A stretch of 64,000 bases of DNA from Paraburkholderia domus (GTDB lineage: Bacteria; Pseudomonadota; Gammaproteobacteria; Burkholderiales; Burkholderiaceae), in assembly GCF_905220705.1 (NCBI RefSeq), contig NZ_CAJNAT010000006.1, positions 1-64,000 on the forward strand, written 5' to 3'. A program made the translations under genes and the position numbers. Under the pieces are notes generated by a model that was not told the DNA's origin, made no database searches, and saw only the letters and a program-made list of their open reading frames with translations. Positions within the stretch are counted from its first letter, which is position 1. Each line of letters starts with the position of its first letter. Shown in pieces: positions 50,933 to 60,060 of this stretch.

Positions 50933-51700
50933 TTAAGCCACTTTCTTGGCCAACCCGAGATACGTTTCGATCACGCGCGGATTCTGCGCCAGATCTGCCG
51001 CGGGCCCTTCCAACGCCAGTTCACCGGTTTCAAGCACGTAGCCATAGTCGGAGATTTGCAGCGCAGCACGTGCGTTCTGCTCGATCAGCAGCGTCGCAAC
51101 ACCGGTCTGCCGCAGCGCACTAATGATATGGAAGATTTCCTTCACAATCAGCGGCGCGAGACCCAAGCTCGGTTCGTCGAGCATCAGCAGATCGGGTTTG
51201 CCCATCAAGGCACGCCCGACCGCCAGCATCTGCCGTTCACCGCCGGATAGCGTCCCGGCCGCCTGCTTCCGACGCTCTTTCAAGCGCGGAAAAAGCGTAA
51301 AGACCGGCTCGAGTTGATCGAGAAAGTCGCGCTCCCCTGCCCGTTTGCGCCGATAGGCGCCGAGAACCAGATTGTCTTCAACGGTCATCGACGCAAACAA
51401 CTCCCGCTTCTCCGGCACGAGGCACATGCCTCGCGCGACCCGTTTTTCAACCGGCACCGCGCTGACGTCTTCACCTTGATACAGAACCACGCCTTTCGCA
51501 TGGCCAGTGGTCGGCAGCGCGCCCATGATCGCATTCAGCAACGTCGACTTGCCTGCGCCGTTCGGGCCAATCACCGAGACGATCTGCCCGGGGCGCACTT
51601 TGATCGCAGCGCCGTGCAGCGCTTCGACCTTGCCATAGCGGACCGACAAACCGTTCACGTCGAGAATCGGTGCGGCAGCATTCATCGTGTTCTCCATCAT
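50933..51700 (-). CDS. livF: LivF-type ATP-binding protein
   Basis: The 255-residue ATPase powers branched-chain amino acid import. Walker A is [17 protein letters not shown], the signature is [15 protein letters not shown], and Walker B is [13 protein letters not shown]. The start at 51700 overlaps the preceding gene's stop (ATGA). A second ATG at 51685 has GGAG at good spacing and may be the real start. It ends before a parS-bearing terminator. Confidence 0.93.
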   Translation of the reverse strand: MMENTMNAAAPILDVNGLSVRYGKVEALHGAAIKVRPGQIVSVIGPNGAGKSTLLNAIMGALPTTGHAKGVVLYQGEDVSAVPVEKRVARGMCLVPEKRELFASMTVEDNLVLGAYRRKRAGERDFLDQLEPVFTLFPRLKERRKQAAGTLSGGERQMLAVGRALMGKPDLLMLDEPSLGLAPLIVKEIFHIISALRQTGVATLLIEQNARAALQISDYGYVLETGELALEGPAADLAQNPRVIETYLGLAKKVA

Positions 51701-53481
51701 TCCACCCCGCCCAGATACGCTTCGAGCACAGCCGGATCTTGCTGGACATCCTGCGGCAGGCCTTCTGCGATTCGCGTGCCGAACTCCATCACCACCAGAC
51801 GATCGGTGAGATTCATCACGAAATCCATATCGTGCTCGACCAGCAGCACGCTCATGCCTTCGGCTTTGAGGCGGCGCAGTAAGTCCGCCAATTGAAGTTT
51901 TTCCTGATACCGCAGACCGGCGGCAGGTTCGTCCAGTAGCAGCAGCGTCGGATCGCAGCACAGCGCGCGAGCGATTTCGAGAATCCGCTGCTGCCCCAAC
52001 GCCAGGCTGCCCGCTTCGTCGTACATATGCTGCTCGAGCCCGACGCGACGAATCTGGCGAGCCGCCTCGGCCATCAAGCGCGCTTCTTCCGCGCCGTTCA
52101 GGCGCGCAACGCTGCGCCACACGCCGGCCTGACCACGCAGATGCGCGCCGATCGCAACGTTCTCCAGCACCGTCATCCCAGGTAGCATTTTGACGTGCTG
52201 GAAGGTGCGGCCAATGCCGCGCTTGACGATTTCACGTGAACTCAGCGAATCGATACGCTCCCCGCGGAACGTGATTTCGCCGCTCGTCGCTTGCAGCACG
52301 CCCGTGACCAGATTGAAGGTGGTCGACTTGCCGGCGCCATTCGGGCCGATTAAGCCGATGATCTGCCCTGCTTTCACCTCGAAGCTGACATCGTTCACCG
52401 CGACCAGCCCGCCGAACTGCTTGCGCGCCTTATTCACCGTCAGCAGATCTTCACCGGCGGCCGGCTTGCTGCGTTGCGGCAACGGCTCCGCATGGTCCGA
52501 CAGATGGGCGCGCGGACCCTTCGGGAAAAACCGCGCGACAAACGGCCAGACGCCTTGGCGAGCGTATTGCAGCAATAGCACCATCAGGATGCCGAACACG
52601 ATCACTTCGAAGTTACCGTTCTCGCCAAGCAACTTGGGCAGCAGCGTTTGCAGATAGTCCTGCAAGATGGTCAGGATCGCTGCACCGAGCACGGCGCCCC
52701 AGACGTGCGACACACCACCCACCACTGCCATGAACAGAAACTCGATGCCGTGGTTCAGACCAAACGGCGTCGGATTCACCGCGCGTTGCAGGTGGGCGTA
52801 AAGAAAACCTGAAATCGACGCCAGCACTGCGGCATACACGAAGATCACCACGCGCATCCACGCCGTGTTGACGCCCATTGCTTCGGCCATCATGCCGCCG
52901 CCGCGCAGTGCACGGATCGCCCGCCCAGGCCGGCTATTAAGCAGATTTTGAACAGAAATCACCGCGCCGAGCACCACCACCCAGATCAGGTAATAGATAT
53001 GGCGGCCGGACTCCAAGTTGATGCCGAAAACATTCAGCACCGGAATCCCGTTGATGCCGTCGTACTTGCCGAGCATCTCCAGGTTGCCGAACAGATAGAA
53101 CAGCGCCAGCCCCCACGCGATCGTGCCGAGCGGCAGGAAGTGGCCCGATAGCCGCATCGTCACCAGCCCCAGCATCAGGGCAATCAACGCCGTCACCACC
53201 ACGCCCGCGATCAGTGCGAGCCACGGCGACACGCCGTACGTCGTCGTCAGATACGCGGTCGCATAGGCGCCGATACCGACGAACGCCGCCTGCCCGAAGC
53301 TCGTCATCCCGCCGATACCCGTCAGCAGCACGAGACCGATCGCGACGATCGAATACAGGCCGATGTAGTTGAGCAGCGTCACCCAGTACTCGGGCACATG
53401 AATCGGGTGCGGCAACACCGGCAACGCGAACAGCACCACGAGGAACAGCCAGAAGAACTTGTTTTTCATGATCCGTTTCAT
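51697..53481 (-). CDS. Fused LivM permease and LivG ATP-binding protein
   Basis: One 594-residue chain joins the LivM membrane protein (residues about 1-335, with helices such as [19 protein letters not shown] and the coupling loop) to a LivG ATPase (about 345-594). The ATPase has Walker [18 protein letters not shown], a signature around [15 protein letters not shown] and Walker [12 protein letters not shown]. There is no stop or frameshift between them. Such fusions occur in Burkholderiales. It lies between livH and livF. Confidence 0.92.
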   Translation of the reverse strand: MKRIMKNKFFWLFLVVLFALPVLPHPIHVPEYWVTLLNYIGLYSIVAIGLVLLTGIGGMTSFGQAAFVGIGAYATAYLTTTYGVSPWLALIAGVVVTALIALMLGLVTMRLSGHFLPLGTIAWGLALFYLFGNLEMLGKYDGINGIPVLNVFGINLESGRHIYYLIWVVVLGAVISVQNLLNSRPGRAIRALRGGGMMAEAMGVNTAWMRVVIFVYAAVLASISGFLYAHLQRAVNPTPFGLNHGIEFLFMAVVGGVSHVWGAVLGAAILTILQDYLQTLLPKLLGENGNFEVIVFGILMVLLLQYARQGVWPFVARFFPKGPRAHLSDHAEPLPQRSKPAAGEDLLTVNKARKQFGGLVAVNDVSFEVKAGQIIGLIGPNGAGKSTTFNLVTGVLQATSGEITFRGERIDSLSSREIVKRGIGRTFQHVKMLPGMTVLENVAIGAHLRGQAGVWRSVARLNGAEEARLMAEAARQIRRVGLEQHMYDEAGSLALGQQRILEIARALCCDPTLLLLDEPAAGLRYQEKLQLADLLRRLKAEGMSVLLVEHDMDFVMNLTDRLVVMEFGTRIAEGLPQDVQQDPAVLEAYLGGVE

Positions 53482-53485
53482 CGTG

Positions 53486-53507
53486 TCACTCCTCTTCCTC
53501 TTCCTCT
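53486..53507 (-). repeat. Short tandem repeat encoding the poly-Glu tail of LivH
   Basis: The + strand shows alternating CCTCTT units at the 3' end of livH. They give seven consecutive Glu codons (alternating GAG/GAA) before the stop. Such a tract could vary in length by slippage. Confidence 0.8.
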
Positions 53508-54547
53508 TCCGAGTGCGGGCTGGCCAGACTTCGCCACAGCAGCACCGGGATGATCAGCGTGAACACGATCACTTCCTTATAAGCGCTCGCCCAGAACGAC
53601 GAATACGACTCCAGCAGACCGACCAGGATCGCACCCGCGGCCGCCAGCGGATAGCTGACCAGACCGCCGATAATCGCCCCCACGAAGCCCTTCAAACCCA
53701 TCAGGAAGCCCGAGTCGTAGTAGATAGTGGTCAGGGGTGCAACAAGGATGCCGCACAGCGCACCGAGGCCCGCAGCGAGCGTAAACGCGAGGCGCCCTGC
53801 TTGCGTCGTGCCGATGCCGACGAGCCGCGCGCCAAGGCGGTTCACGGACGTCGCACGCAAAGCCTTGCCGGAAATCGAGCGATCGAAATACAGGTACAGC
53901 CCGCCGATCAGGACCACCGCCGTGCCGACCACCCACAGGCTTTGCCCGGAAATCGACAACGTGCCGAGGTTGAAGGTTGCATCGGAGAACGCCGTGGTGC
54001 GTGAGCCCTCCGCGCCGAACATCACGAGCCCGAGGCCGACCATTGCGAAGTGCACCGCCACTGCCACAATCAACAGCAGCAGCGTGGTCGCCTCCGCGAT
54101 CGGCTCATACGCGAGCCGGTAAACGAACGGCCCCATCGGAATCACGATCAGCAGCGTCAATGCGATCTGCGCGAGCATCGGCAGCTGATGCAGGAAAACA
54201 CCTTGTGTGAGCGCGTACACCGCGATCGGAAACAGCAGATATTTGCCGACCAGCATCACCAGCGTGCGAGCCGCATGCCGGCGTCTTTCGGCATGCCGTG
54301 CCAGCCCCGCTATCTCGACGACAAAGCATGCCGCGCCCATCGCCATCAGCAGCCAGCACGTCGCTGGAAATTTCTGCGTCTGCAGTGCGGCGAGCGTCAG
54401 CGCGCCGTACGAAACAAACTCCCCCTGCGGGATAAAAATCACCCGCGTCACGGAGAACACCAGCACCAGTGCAAGCGCGAGCAGCGCATAGATCGCGCCG
54501 GTGGTGATGCCGTCCTGCGCGAGGATCGCCGCAATTGATAGATCCAT
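53486..54547 (-). CDS. livH: LivH-type permease with poly-Glu tail
   Basis: The 353-residue membrane permease has LivH features (ITTGAIYALLALALVLVFSVT, FIPQGEFVSYGALTLAAL, then SGFLMGLKGFVGAIIGGLVSYP) and about eight helices. It starts at ATG 54547 after GAGGAAGT. The C-terminus ends in a run of glutamates encoded by a CTCTTC-type repeat (53486-53507). The next gene, the fused LivMG, starts four bases later. Confidence 0.92.
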   Translation of the reverse strand: MDLSIAAILAQDGITTGAIYALLALALVLVFSVTRVIFIPQGEFVSYGALTLAALQTQKFPATCWLLMAMGAACFVVEIAGLARHAERRRHAARTLVMLVGKYLLFPIAVYALTQGVFLHQLPMLAQIALTLLIVIPMGPFVYRLAYEPIAEATTLLLLIVAVAVHFAMVGLGLVMFGAEGSRTTAFSDATFNLGTLSISGQSLWVVGTAVVLIGGLYLYFDRSISGKALRATSVNRLGARLVGIGTTQAGRLAFTLAAGLGALCGILVAPLTTIYYDSGFLMGLKGFVGAIIGGLVSYPLAAAGAILVGLLESYSSFWASAYKEVIVFTLIIPVLLWRSLASPHSEEEEEEE

Positions 54548-54673
54548 ACTTCCTCGTCCTGAAGCGTCGAAATCGAAACCGGGAAGCAGTCGTGGCGGCA
54601 GAATCCGCGGCCGGCCAGCGACCTGCAATGCCTGAAAAAGCGACCGCCGCGCCGGAATACGGCACGGCGGTCG

Positions 54674-54701
54674 TTGCCATTGTCATCGAACACAATGGCA
54701 A
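54674..54701. repeat. Hairpin between livK and livH
   Basis: TTGCCATTGT (54674-54683) and ACAATGGCAA (54692-54701) form a perfect ten-base stem without a T run. In liv operons, a hairpin after the binding-protein gene can stabilise its message and keep it more abundant than the membrane genes; that role is inferred. Confidence 0.7.
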
Positions 54702-54752
54702 TGCGGCGTCATGTGCCGCATGTTGCGCGAGAGGCGCGTATCGCTTTCGTTG

Positions 54753-55913
54753 TTAGTCGTTCTGCAGCTTCCACTTGCCGTCGACGATCTGCACGATCAC
54801 GCGTGCGCGCTTGTCGAGGCCGTTGTGGTCGGTCGTCGTGGTGTTCATGATGCCGTGCGAGACCGGCAGCTCCTTGATGTTCTCAAGCGCGCTGCGCAGT
54901 GCCTCGCGGAACGCTTCAGTACCCGGCTGAGCAGTCTTCAGCGCGACCGGAATCGCAGCTTGCAGCATCTGGCCTGCGTCCCATGCGTGACCGCCGAAGG
55001 TCGCCACCGAACCCGCGCCATACGCTTTCTCATACGCTGCCTTGTAGGCCTCCGACGACTTCTTCACCGGATTCGATTCCGGCAGTTGGTCCGCCACGAG
55101 GATCGGGCCGGCCGGCAGGAACTCGCCTTCGCAATCCTTGCCGCACACGCGCAGGAAGTCGTTGTTGGCGACGCCGTGCGTCTGATAGACCTTGCCCTTA
55201 TAGCCGCGCTCCTTGAGCGTCTTGGCCGGCAGCGCCGACGGCGTACCTGCGCCCGCGATCAGCACCGCATCCGGGTTCGCGCTCATCGTCTTCAGCACCT
55301 GGCCGGTGACCGATGCGTCGGTGCGGTTAAAGCGTTCGTTGGAAACGATCTTCAAATGGTGTGCTGCGGCAGCGGCAGTAAAGACATTGTTCCAGCCGTC
55401 GCCATACGCATCCGCAAAGCCGATGAAGCCGACTGTCTTCACGCCGTGACGCTCCATGTAGTCGGCGATTGCGTCAGCCATCAGGCTGTCGTTTTGGGGC
55501 GGTTTGAAGGCCCAGGCGCGTTTCGCGTCCATCGGCGAGATGATCGCAGCCGATGCCGCCAGCGAGATCACCGGCGTCTTACCTTCCGCTGCGGGGTCGA
55601 GCATAGCGAGCGAATTCGGCGTGACGGTAGAGCCGATGATTGCGTCGACGTGGTCTTCGTCGATCAGCTTGCGCGTGTTCTGCACGGCCTTGCCGGTATC
55701 CGATGCATCGTCGAGGATGATGTATTGCACCGTCTTGCCGCCGATCTCTTTCGGCAGCAGCGCGATCGTGTTCTTTTCAGGAATCCCGAGCGATGCGGCA
55801 GGACCCGTGGTGGACAGCGTGACGCCGATTTTCACCTGCGCGAAGGCCGCGCCCGCGCCGCACATCAACGCCATCGCGATACCGGTGCGTACCCATTGCT
55901 TTGTCTTTTTCAT
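54753..55913 (-). CDS. LivK-type amino-acid-binding protein 1
   Basis: The 386-residue periplasmic binding protein has a signal peptide ending GAAFA and a type I bilobed fold (VKIGVTLSTTGPAASLGIPE, VGFIGFADAYGDGWN). It starts at ATG 55913 with GGAGAC upstream. A disulfide-like pair, RVCGKDCEG, is conserved in this subgroup. It lies upstream of livH, so it is the probable main binding protein of the livH-livMG-livF importer. Close paralogue of the protein at 56321. Confidence 0.92.
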   Translation of the reverse strand: MKKTKQWVRTGIAMALMCGAGAAFAQVKIGVTLSTTGPAASLGIPEKNTIALLPKEIGGKTVQYIILDDASDTGKAVQNTRKLIDEDHVDAIIGSTVTPNSLAMLDPAAEGKTPVISLAASAAIISPMDAKRAWAFKPPQNDSLMADAIADYMERHGVKTVGFIGFADAYGDGWNNVFTAAAAAHHLKIVSNERFNRTDASVTGQVLKTMSANPDAVLIAGAGTPSALPAKTLKERGYKGKVYQTHGVANNDFLRVCGKDCEGEFLPAGPILVADQLPESNPVKKSSEAYKAAYEKAYGAGSVATFGGHAWDAGQMLQAAIPVALKTAQPGTEAFREALRSALENIKELPVSHGIMNTTTTDHNGLDKRARVIVQIVDGKWKLQND

Positions 55914-56095
55914 TGCAAGTCTCCAAACGCTTTGAAGCGCGTATCTGTAATCCGGCTCACGGGCCGGGTGTCTGAATCTAGTTATAGGGCTCAGGCATGC
56001 CAAGCATGGTTTTCCCTGCTCAGCGTCAATGCCGTCGCCGCTCTGGTGCCACTCCCCTGCTGCGAACCACTGCTACGATTTCTTATGCACAAAAC

Positions 56096-56139
56096 ACTAA
56101 CATGTTAGTAGTATTGCGCCCTGTATCATCCACGGTCAA
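56096..56139 (-). promoter_or_regulatory. Promoter with adjacent 14-bp palindrome before binding protein 1
   Basis: On the minus strand TTGACC (56139-56134), an 18-base spacer and AATACT (56115-56110) form a plausible sigma-70 promoter. ACTAACATGTTAGT, a perfect 14-bp palindrome (56096-56109), follows immediately, covering the expected transcription start. It looks like a repressor site. Confidence 0.5.
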
Positions 56140-56258
56140 TAGACGGTCGCCCGAATGCGGGTTTGTCCTGAAACCAGCCGCTTTCGCCTCACCTTGACCG
56201 CTCATCCTTCGCTTATCCAGGGCACTCCCCGCACCACAATCCATCAAGCGCGGACAAT

Positions 56259-56290
56259 AAAAAAGACGCGTCAACTTGCACGCGTCTTTT
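56259..56290 (-). terminator. Terminator of binding protein 2
   Basis: AAAAGACGCGT pairs exactly with ACGCGTCTTTT around eight bases, and the minus-strand RNA ends in a U run. Confidence 0.88.
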
Positions 56291-56320
56291 CGATGGGGTT
56301 CCGTATCGCTTCGCCTTCGC

Positions 56321-57487
56321 TCAGTCGCCGGACAGCTTCCACTTGCCGCCGACAATCTCCACCATCACGCGCGCCCGCTGGTCGAGGCCAGCGTGGTCGT
56401 TCGCGCTTATGTTGAAGATGCCGTGGGAAGCGGGCATATCTTTAGTGTTTTCCAGTGCCGCACGCAGCGCCTCGCGGAACGCAGGCGTACCCGGCTGACC
56501 TTTCTTCAGCGCCAACGGAATCGCGCGTTGCAACAGCAAGCCTGCATCCCATGCGTGACCGCCGAATGTCGATACCGAACCGGCGCCGTACGCGGCTTCG
56601 TAAGCATGCTTGTACGCGAGCGAGGTCTTCTTCACCGGGTTCGAATCGGGCAGTTGGTCAGCGACCAGCAGCGGACCGGCCGGCAGATAAGTGCCTTCGC
56701 AATCCTTGCCGCACACGCGCAGGAAGTCGTTATTGGCGACGCCGTGCGTCTGATAGTACTTGCCCTTGTAGCCACGTTCCTTGAGGGTCTTTTGTGGCAA
56801 CGCGGCCGGTGTGCCCGCGCCGGCGATCAGCACCGCATCCGGATTCTGCGACATGATCTTCAGCACTTGACCGGTCACCGAAGCGTCGTTGCGCGCGAAG
56901 CGTTCATTCGCGACGATCTTGATCTTCGCAAGATCGGCCGCCTTGCCGAATTCCTTGAACCAGCTTTCGCCATAGGCGTCGGCAAAGCCGATGAATCCGA
57001 CCGTCTTCACGCCGTGATTGGCCATGTGCTGCGCGATCGCGGTGGCCATCAGAATGTCGTTTTGCGGCGTCTTGAAGACCCATGCGCGCTTCGCATCCAT
57101 CGGTTCCACGATGCTCGCCGCAGCGGCCATGGAGATCATCGGCGTGGTGCTTTCAGCAGCGACGTCGATCATGGCCAGCGAGTTCGGCACGACGGTCGAG
57201 CCGATCAGCGCGTCCACGTGATCTTCGCTGGTGAGCTTGCGTGCGTTCTTGACGGCCTGGGTCGAATCGGTGGCGTCGTCGAGCACGACGTAGTCGATTT
57301 TCTGCCCTGCCACTTCTTTAGGCAGCAGTGCAATCGTGTTCTTTTCCGGAATACCGAGCGATGCGGCCGGCCCCGTTGCCGACACCGTCACGCCGATCTT
57401 CACGTCCGCGAATGCATATCCGCTCCATGCAGCGGATACCCCGGTGGCGACTAGTGCCGCGCTTATCCAACGCAATGCCGACTTCAT
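56321..57487 (-). CDS. LivK-type amino-acid-binding protein 2
   Basis: The 388-residue protein has a signal peptide ending AWSGYAFA. It is closely similar to the product at 54753 throughout, sharing GPAASLGIPEKNTIALLPKE, GVANNDFLRVCGKDCEG and RARVMVEIVGGKWKL, so the two genes arose by duplication. The two may bind different ligands for the same importer. It has its own promoter, operators and terminator, so it is regulated separately from the operon. Confidence 0.92.
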   Translation of the reverse strand: MKSALRWISAALVATGVSAAWSGYAFADVKIGVTVSATGPAASLGIPEKNTIALLPKEVAGQKIDYVVLDDATDSTQAVKNARKLTSEDHVDALIGSTVVPNSLAMIDVAAESTTPMISMAAAASIVEPMDAKRAWVFKTPQNDILMATAIAQHMANHGVKTVGFIGFADAYGESWFKEFGKAADLAKIKIVANERFARNDASVTGQVLKIMSQNPDAVLIAGAGTPAALPQKTLKERGYKGKYYQTHGVANNDFLRVCGKDCEGTYLPAGPLLVADQLPDSNPVKKTSLAYKHAYEAAYGAGSVSTFGGHAWDAGLLLQRAIPLALKKGQPGTPAFREALRAALENTKDMPASHGIFNISANDHAGLDQRARVMVEIVGGKWKLSGD

Positions 57488-57520
57488 CCCGCTCCTCTAT
57501 CTACCCCGTTATTCATTTGA

Positions 57521-57562
57521 ATTTAAATCCGCAGATTTAAATCACCGACCCAGCGGTCGGTG
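57521..57562. promoter_or_regulatory. Two adjacent operator-like inverted repeats
   Basis: The first is ATTTAAATC (57521-57529), four bases, GATTTAAAT (57534-57542). The second is CACCGACC (57543-57550), CAGC, GGTCGGTG (57555-57562). They abut without a gap, 33-75 bases upstream of the second binding-protein start. The second resembles TetR-family operators. Two regulators may act here. Confidence 0.6.
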
Positions 57563-57569
57563 AATAGCG

Positions 57570-57599
57570 AGTTTAGCGGACGAAAGCGCCGCGCCGCAA
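57570..57599 (-). promoter_or_regulatory. Promoter candidate of binding protein 2
   Basis: On the minus strand TTGCGG (57599-57594), an 18-base spacer and TAAACT (57575-57570) are followed within eight bases by the CACCGACC inverted repeat, which would cover the start of transcription. Confidence 0.4.
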
Positions 57600-57701
57600 G
57601 CATTTTGCAGGGTTGCGGCAGGCAAAATTGGGAGCGGTTCGGTGAATAAAAAAGGGTCACCGAATTAGTGCAAAAATTGAATGGCGAATAACGAAAAGCA
57701 C

Positions 57702-57743
57702 AAATAAAAAAAGCGCTGTTGGATATCAATCCAACAGCGCTTT
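57702..57743 (-). terminator. Strong leftward terminator, possibly of the second liv operon
   Basis: AAAGCGCTGTTGGAT (57710-57724) and its exact complement (57729-57743) enclose ATCA. The minus-strand RNA continues with a U run. It lies 266 bases past the livM2 stop. Confidence 0.88.
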
Positions 57744-58008
57744 CGTCTGGGCACTTAGTGCCTCATGTCTCCTCGTTCTCCACCTGCAAAATTCGTGGTG
57801 CATCAGAACTGCATGAAGATTAAACGAGCACCTAACTGCTTACAACTAGCAATTACCCTAGTGGTGCACTGCGGCACAAAATTGGGGCACGTTTGTGTGG
57901 CTTGGGTTGTACAGCCCGTCGCAACGCACAAAGCAGGATCCAGTGTGATCGACTTCAAAACCGCCGAATTGTATCGGATGCCGAAGCAATTTAAAAATAC
58001 GCGGCGCT

Positions 58009-58983
58009 TCAGGCCCGCAACGGCCTCACTCTCGCCACGATCTCACCGACAATGCCGCGCCGGAACGCCAGCACGCAAGCGATGAAAATCACGCCAGTAA
58101 CGATGGTCACGGATTCGCCCAGCGACCGGAACCAATCGACGCCCGTCGACGAAGCGAGCGCCGTGCCGATATCGCCCAAACGGTCTTCGAGCGCAACGAT
58201 CAGCGCCGCGCCGAGCAGCGGCCCGAACAGCGTGCCCATGCCGCCGACGAGCGTCATCAGGATCACGAGGCCCGACATCGTCCAGTACGCGTCGCTCAGC
58301 GTCTCGAAGCCTTGCACCAGCACCTTGAGAGAGCCCGCCAGACCAGCGAGCCCCGCAGACAGAATGAACGCCAGCAGCTTGAAGCGATCGGTGTCGTAAC
58401 CGAGCGATACGGCGCGCGGCTCGTTCTCCTTGATCGCCACCAGCACCTGCCCGAACGGCGAGTGCACGATCCGCACGATCAGCAGGAACGCCAGCACCAT
58501 CACCGCCAGCACCACAAAATACAGCGTCACATCCGACGAGAGATCCAGCAAGCCGAACAGCTTCCCGCGCGGCACGCCTTGCAGGCCGTCCTCACCGTGC
58601 GTGAACGGCGCCTGCAGGAACACGAAGTAGACCATTTGCGCGAGCGCCAGCGTCACCATCGCAAAGTAGATGCCCTGCCGACGGATCGCAAACAGCCCGA
58701 CCACCAGCCCGAGCAGCGTTGCCGCAGCGGTGCCGGCCAGCACGCCCAGTTCCGGAGAGAAGCCTAGCGTCTGCATCGCATAGCCGGTGACGTAACCGGC
58801 CGAAGCGAGAAACATCGCATGACCGAACGAGAGCAAGCCGGTGTAGCCGATCAGCAGATTGAAGGCCGCCGCGAACAAGGCGAAGCACAGCACCTTCATG
58901 ACGAATAGCGGATAGATGCCGAGCACGGGCACCGCGAGAAGCGCGATCAACAGCAGACCGTAGAGCACTTTTCTCTGCATCAT
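58009..58983 (-). CDS. LivM-type permease of the second liv cluster
   Basis: The 324-residue membrane protein has the LivM pattern: FNLLIGYTGLLSFGHAMFL, IRRQGIYFAMVTLALAQMVYF, then GLVILMTLVGGMGTLFGPLLG. Its first ATG overlaps the upstream permease stop (ATGA at 58980-58983); a second ATG follows directly. It is the last gene of this cluster. Confidence 0.93.
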   Translation of the reverse strand: MMQRKVLYGLLLIALLAVPVLGIYPLFVMKVLCFALFAAAFNLLIGYTGLLSFGHAMFLASAGYVTGYAMQTLGFSPELGVLAGTAAATLLGLVVGLFAIRRQGIYFAMVTLALAQMVYFVFLQAPFTHGEDGLQGVPRGKLFGLLDLSSDVTLYFVVLAVMVLAFLLIVRIVHSPFGQVLVAIKENEPRAVSLGYDTDRFKLLAFILSAGLAGLAGSLKVLVQGFETLSDAYWTMSGLVILMTLVGGMGTLFGPLLGAALIVALEDRLGDIGTALASSTGVDWFRSLGESVTIVTGVIFIACVLAFRRGIVGEIVARVRPLRA

Positions 58984-59864
58984 TTTTCCTTGCCGAAGAG
59001 ACCCGCCGGGCGCACCAGCAGCACGAGCGCCATGATCACGAAGACGACGGTCGCGGACGCTTCCGGGTAAAACACACGCGTCAGCCCTTCGATCACCCCA
59101 AGCAACAGGCCGGTAAGAATCGAGCCCATGATCGAACCCATGCCGCCGATCACGACCACTGCGAACACCGTGATGATCATCGGCTGGCCCATTAGCGGCG
59201 AGACCTGAATCACCGGCGCGGCGAGCACGCCGGCGAACGCCGCCAGCGCGACACCAAAGCCATACGTGAGCGTGATCATCAGCGGCACGTTGACACCGAA
59301 CGCCTCGACCAGCTTCGGGTTTTCGGTGCCCGCGCGCAGATAGGCGCCGAGGCGCGTTTTTTCGATCACAAACCACGTTGCGAAGCAGACCGTGAGCGAC
59401 GCCACCACCACCCACGCCCGATAGTTCGGCAGGAACATGAAGCCGAGATCGGTCGCACCGGAGAGTGCCGACGGCACGTCGTACGGTTGCCCAGACGAAC
59501 CGTAGATCGAACGGAACACGCCTTCGACAACCAGCGTGAGTCCGAAGGTGAGCAGCAGCCCGTACAGGTGATCGAGCTTGTACAGCCAGCGCAGCATCGA
59601 GCGTTCGATCAGGATGCCGAACACGCCGACGATCAGCGGCGCGAGCACCAGCATCACCCAATACGGCAGACCGAAATACGAGAAGCCCATCCACGCGAGC
59701 ATCGCGCCGAGCATGAACAGCGCGCCATGCGCGAAGTTGATCACGTTGAGCAAGCCGAAGATCACCGCAAGGCCCAGGCTCAGAATCGCGTAGAACGAGC
59801 CGTTCACGAGCCCCAGCAACAGCTGGCTCAGCATTGCCGGTAGCGGAACGCCAAAGATTTCCAT
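58980..59864 (-). CDS. LivH-type permease of the second liv cluster
   Basis: The 294-residue permease has LivH signatures (NGSFYAILSLGLAVIFGLLN, NFAHGALFMLGAML and IGGMGSIMGSILTGLLLG). It pairs with the LivM-type protein downstream to form the membrane channel. Confidence 0.93.
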   Translation of the reverse strand: MEIFGVPLPAMLSQLLLGLVNGSFYAILSLGLAVIFGLLNVINFAHGALFMLGAMLAWMGFSYFGLPYWVMLVLAPLIVGVFGILIERSMLRWLYKLDHLYGLLLTFGLTLVVEGVFRSIYGSSGQPYDVPSALSGATDLGFMFLPNYRAWVVVASLTVCFATWFVIEKTRLGAYLRAGTENPKLVEAFGVNVPLMITLTYGFGVALAAFAGVLAAPVIQVSPLMGQPMIITVFAVVVIGGMGSIMGSILTGLLLGVIEGLTRVFYPEASATVVFVIMALVLLVRPAGLFGKEK

Positions 59865-60060
59865 TGAAGCCTTAATCCCTTAAGCCATCGCCAGGGTGAG
59901 ATCGCTTACGCACGATCCAGCCGGCGTGCGACCGGCGAGCCATCCGCACGATCGCAAACGGCATGTGAAGCGGTTCGCCGTCAGTCTGTGTACCATCGAG
60001 GCGCTATGCATCGCCCACCAGGTATAGCAGACAGACGGTCATGTGGTTATCAGCCTGCCC

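Larger units (their letters stand above)
55914..56320. other. Region between two binding-protein genes, with promoter signals
   Basis: It contains the promoter and palindromic operator candidate for the first binding protein (56096-56139) and the terminator of the second one (56259-56290). No gene is visible. Confidence 0.55.
57488..58008. other. Control region of binding protein 2 and orphan terminator
   Basis: From left to right: two operator-like inverted repeats (57521-57562), a weak promoter (57570-57599), a strong leftward terminator (57702-57743) and about 265 bases of lower-GC sequence up to the end of livM2. The last part could hold a leftward small RNA; a TTTAAA-N16-TACAAT promoter-like pair lies near its right end. 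No protein gene is supported. Confidence 0.5.

Noticed and set aside
51701..52120. Extension of LivF upstream of 51700
   Set aside because: It overlaps the LivG domain in another frame; the real start overlaps the LivMG stop as ATGA.
52226..52241. parS-like sequence GATTTCACGTGAACTC
   Set aside because: Only the central TTTCACGTGAA is kept; flanking bases needed for ParB are changed.
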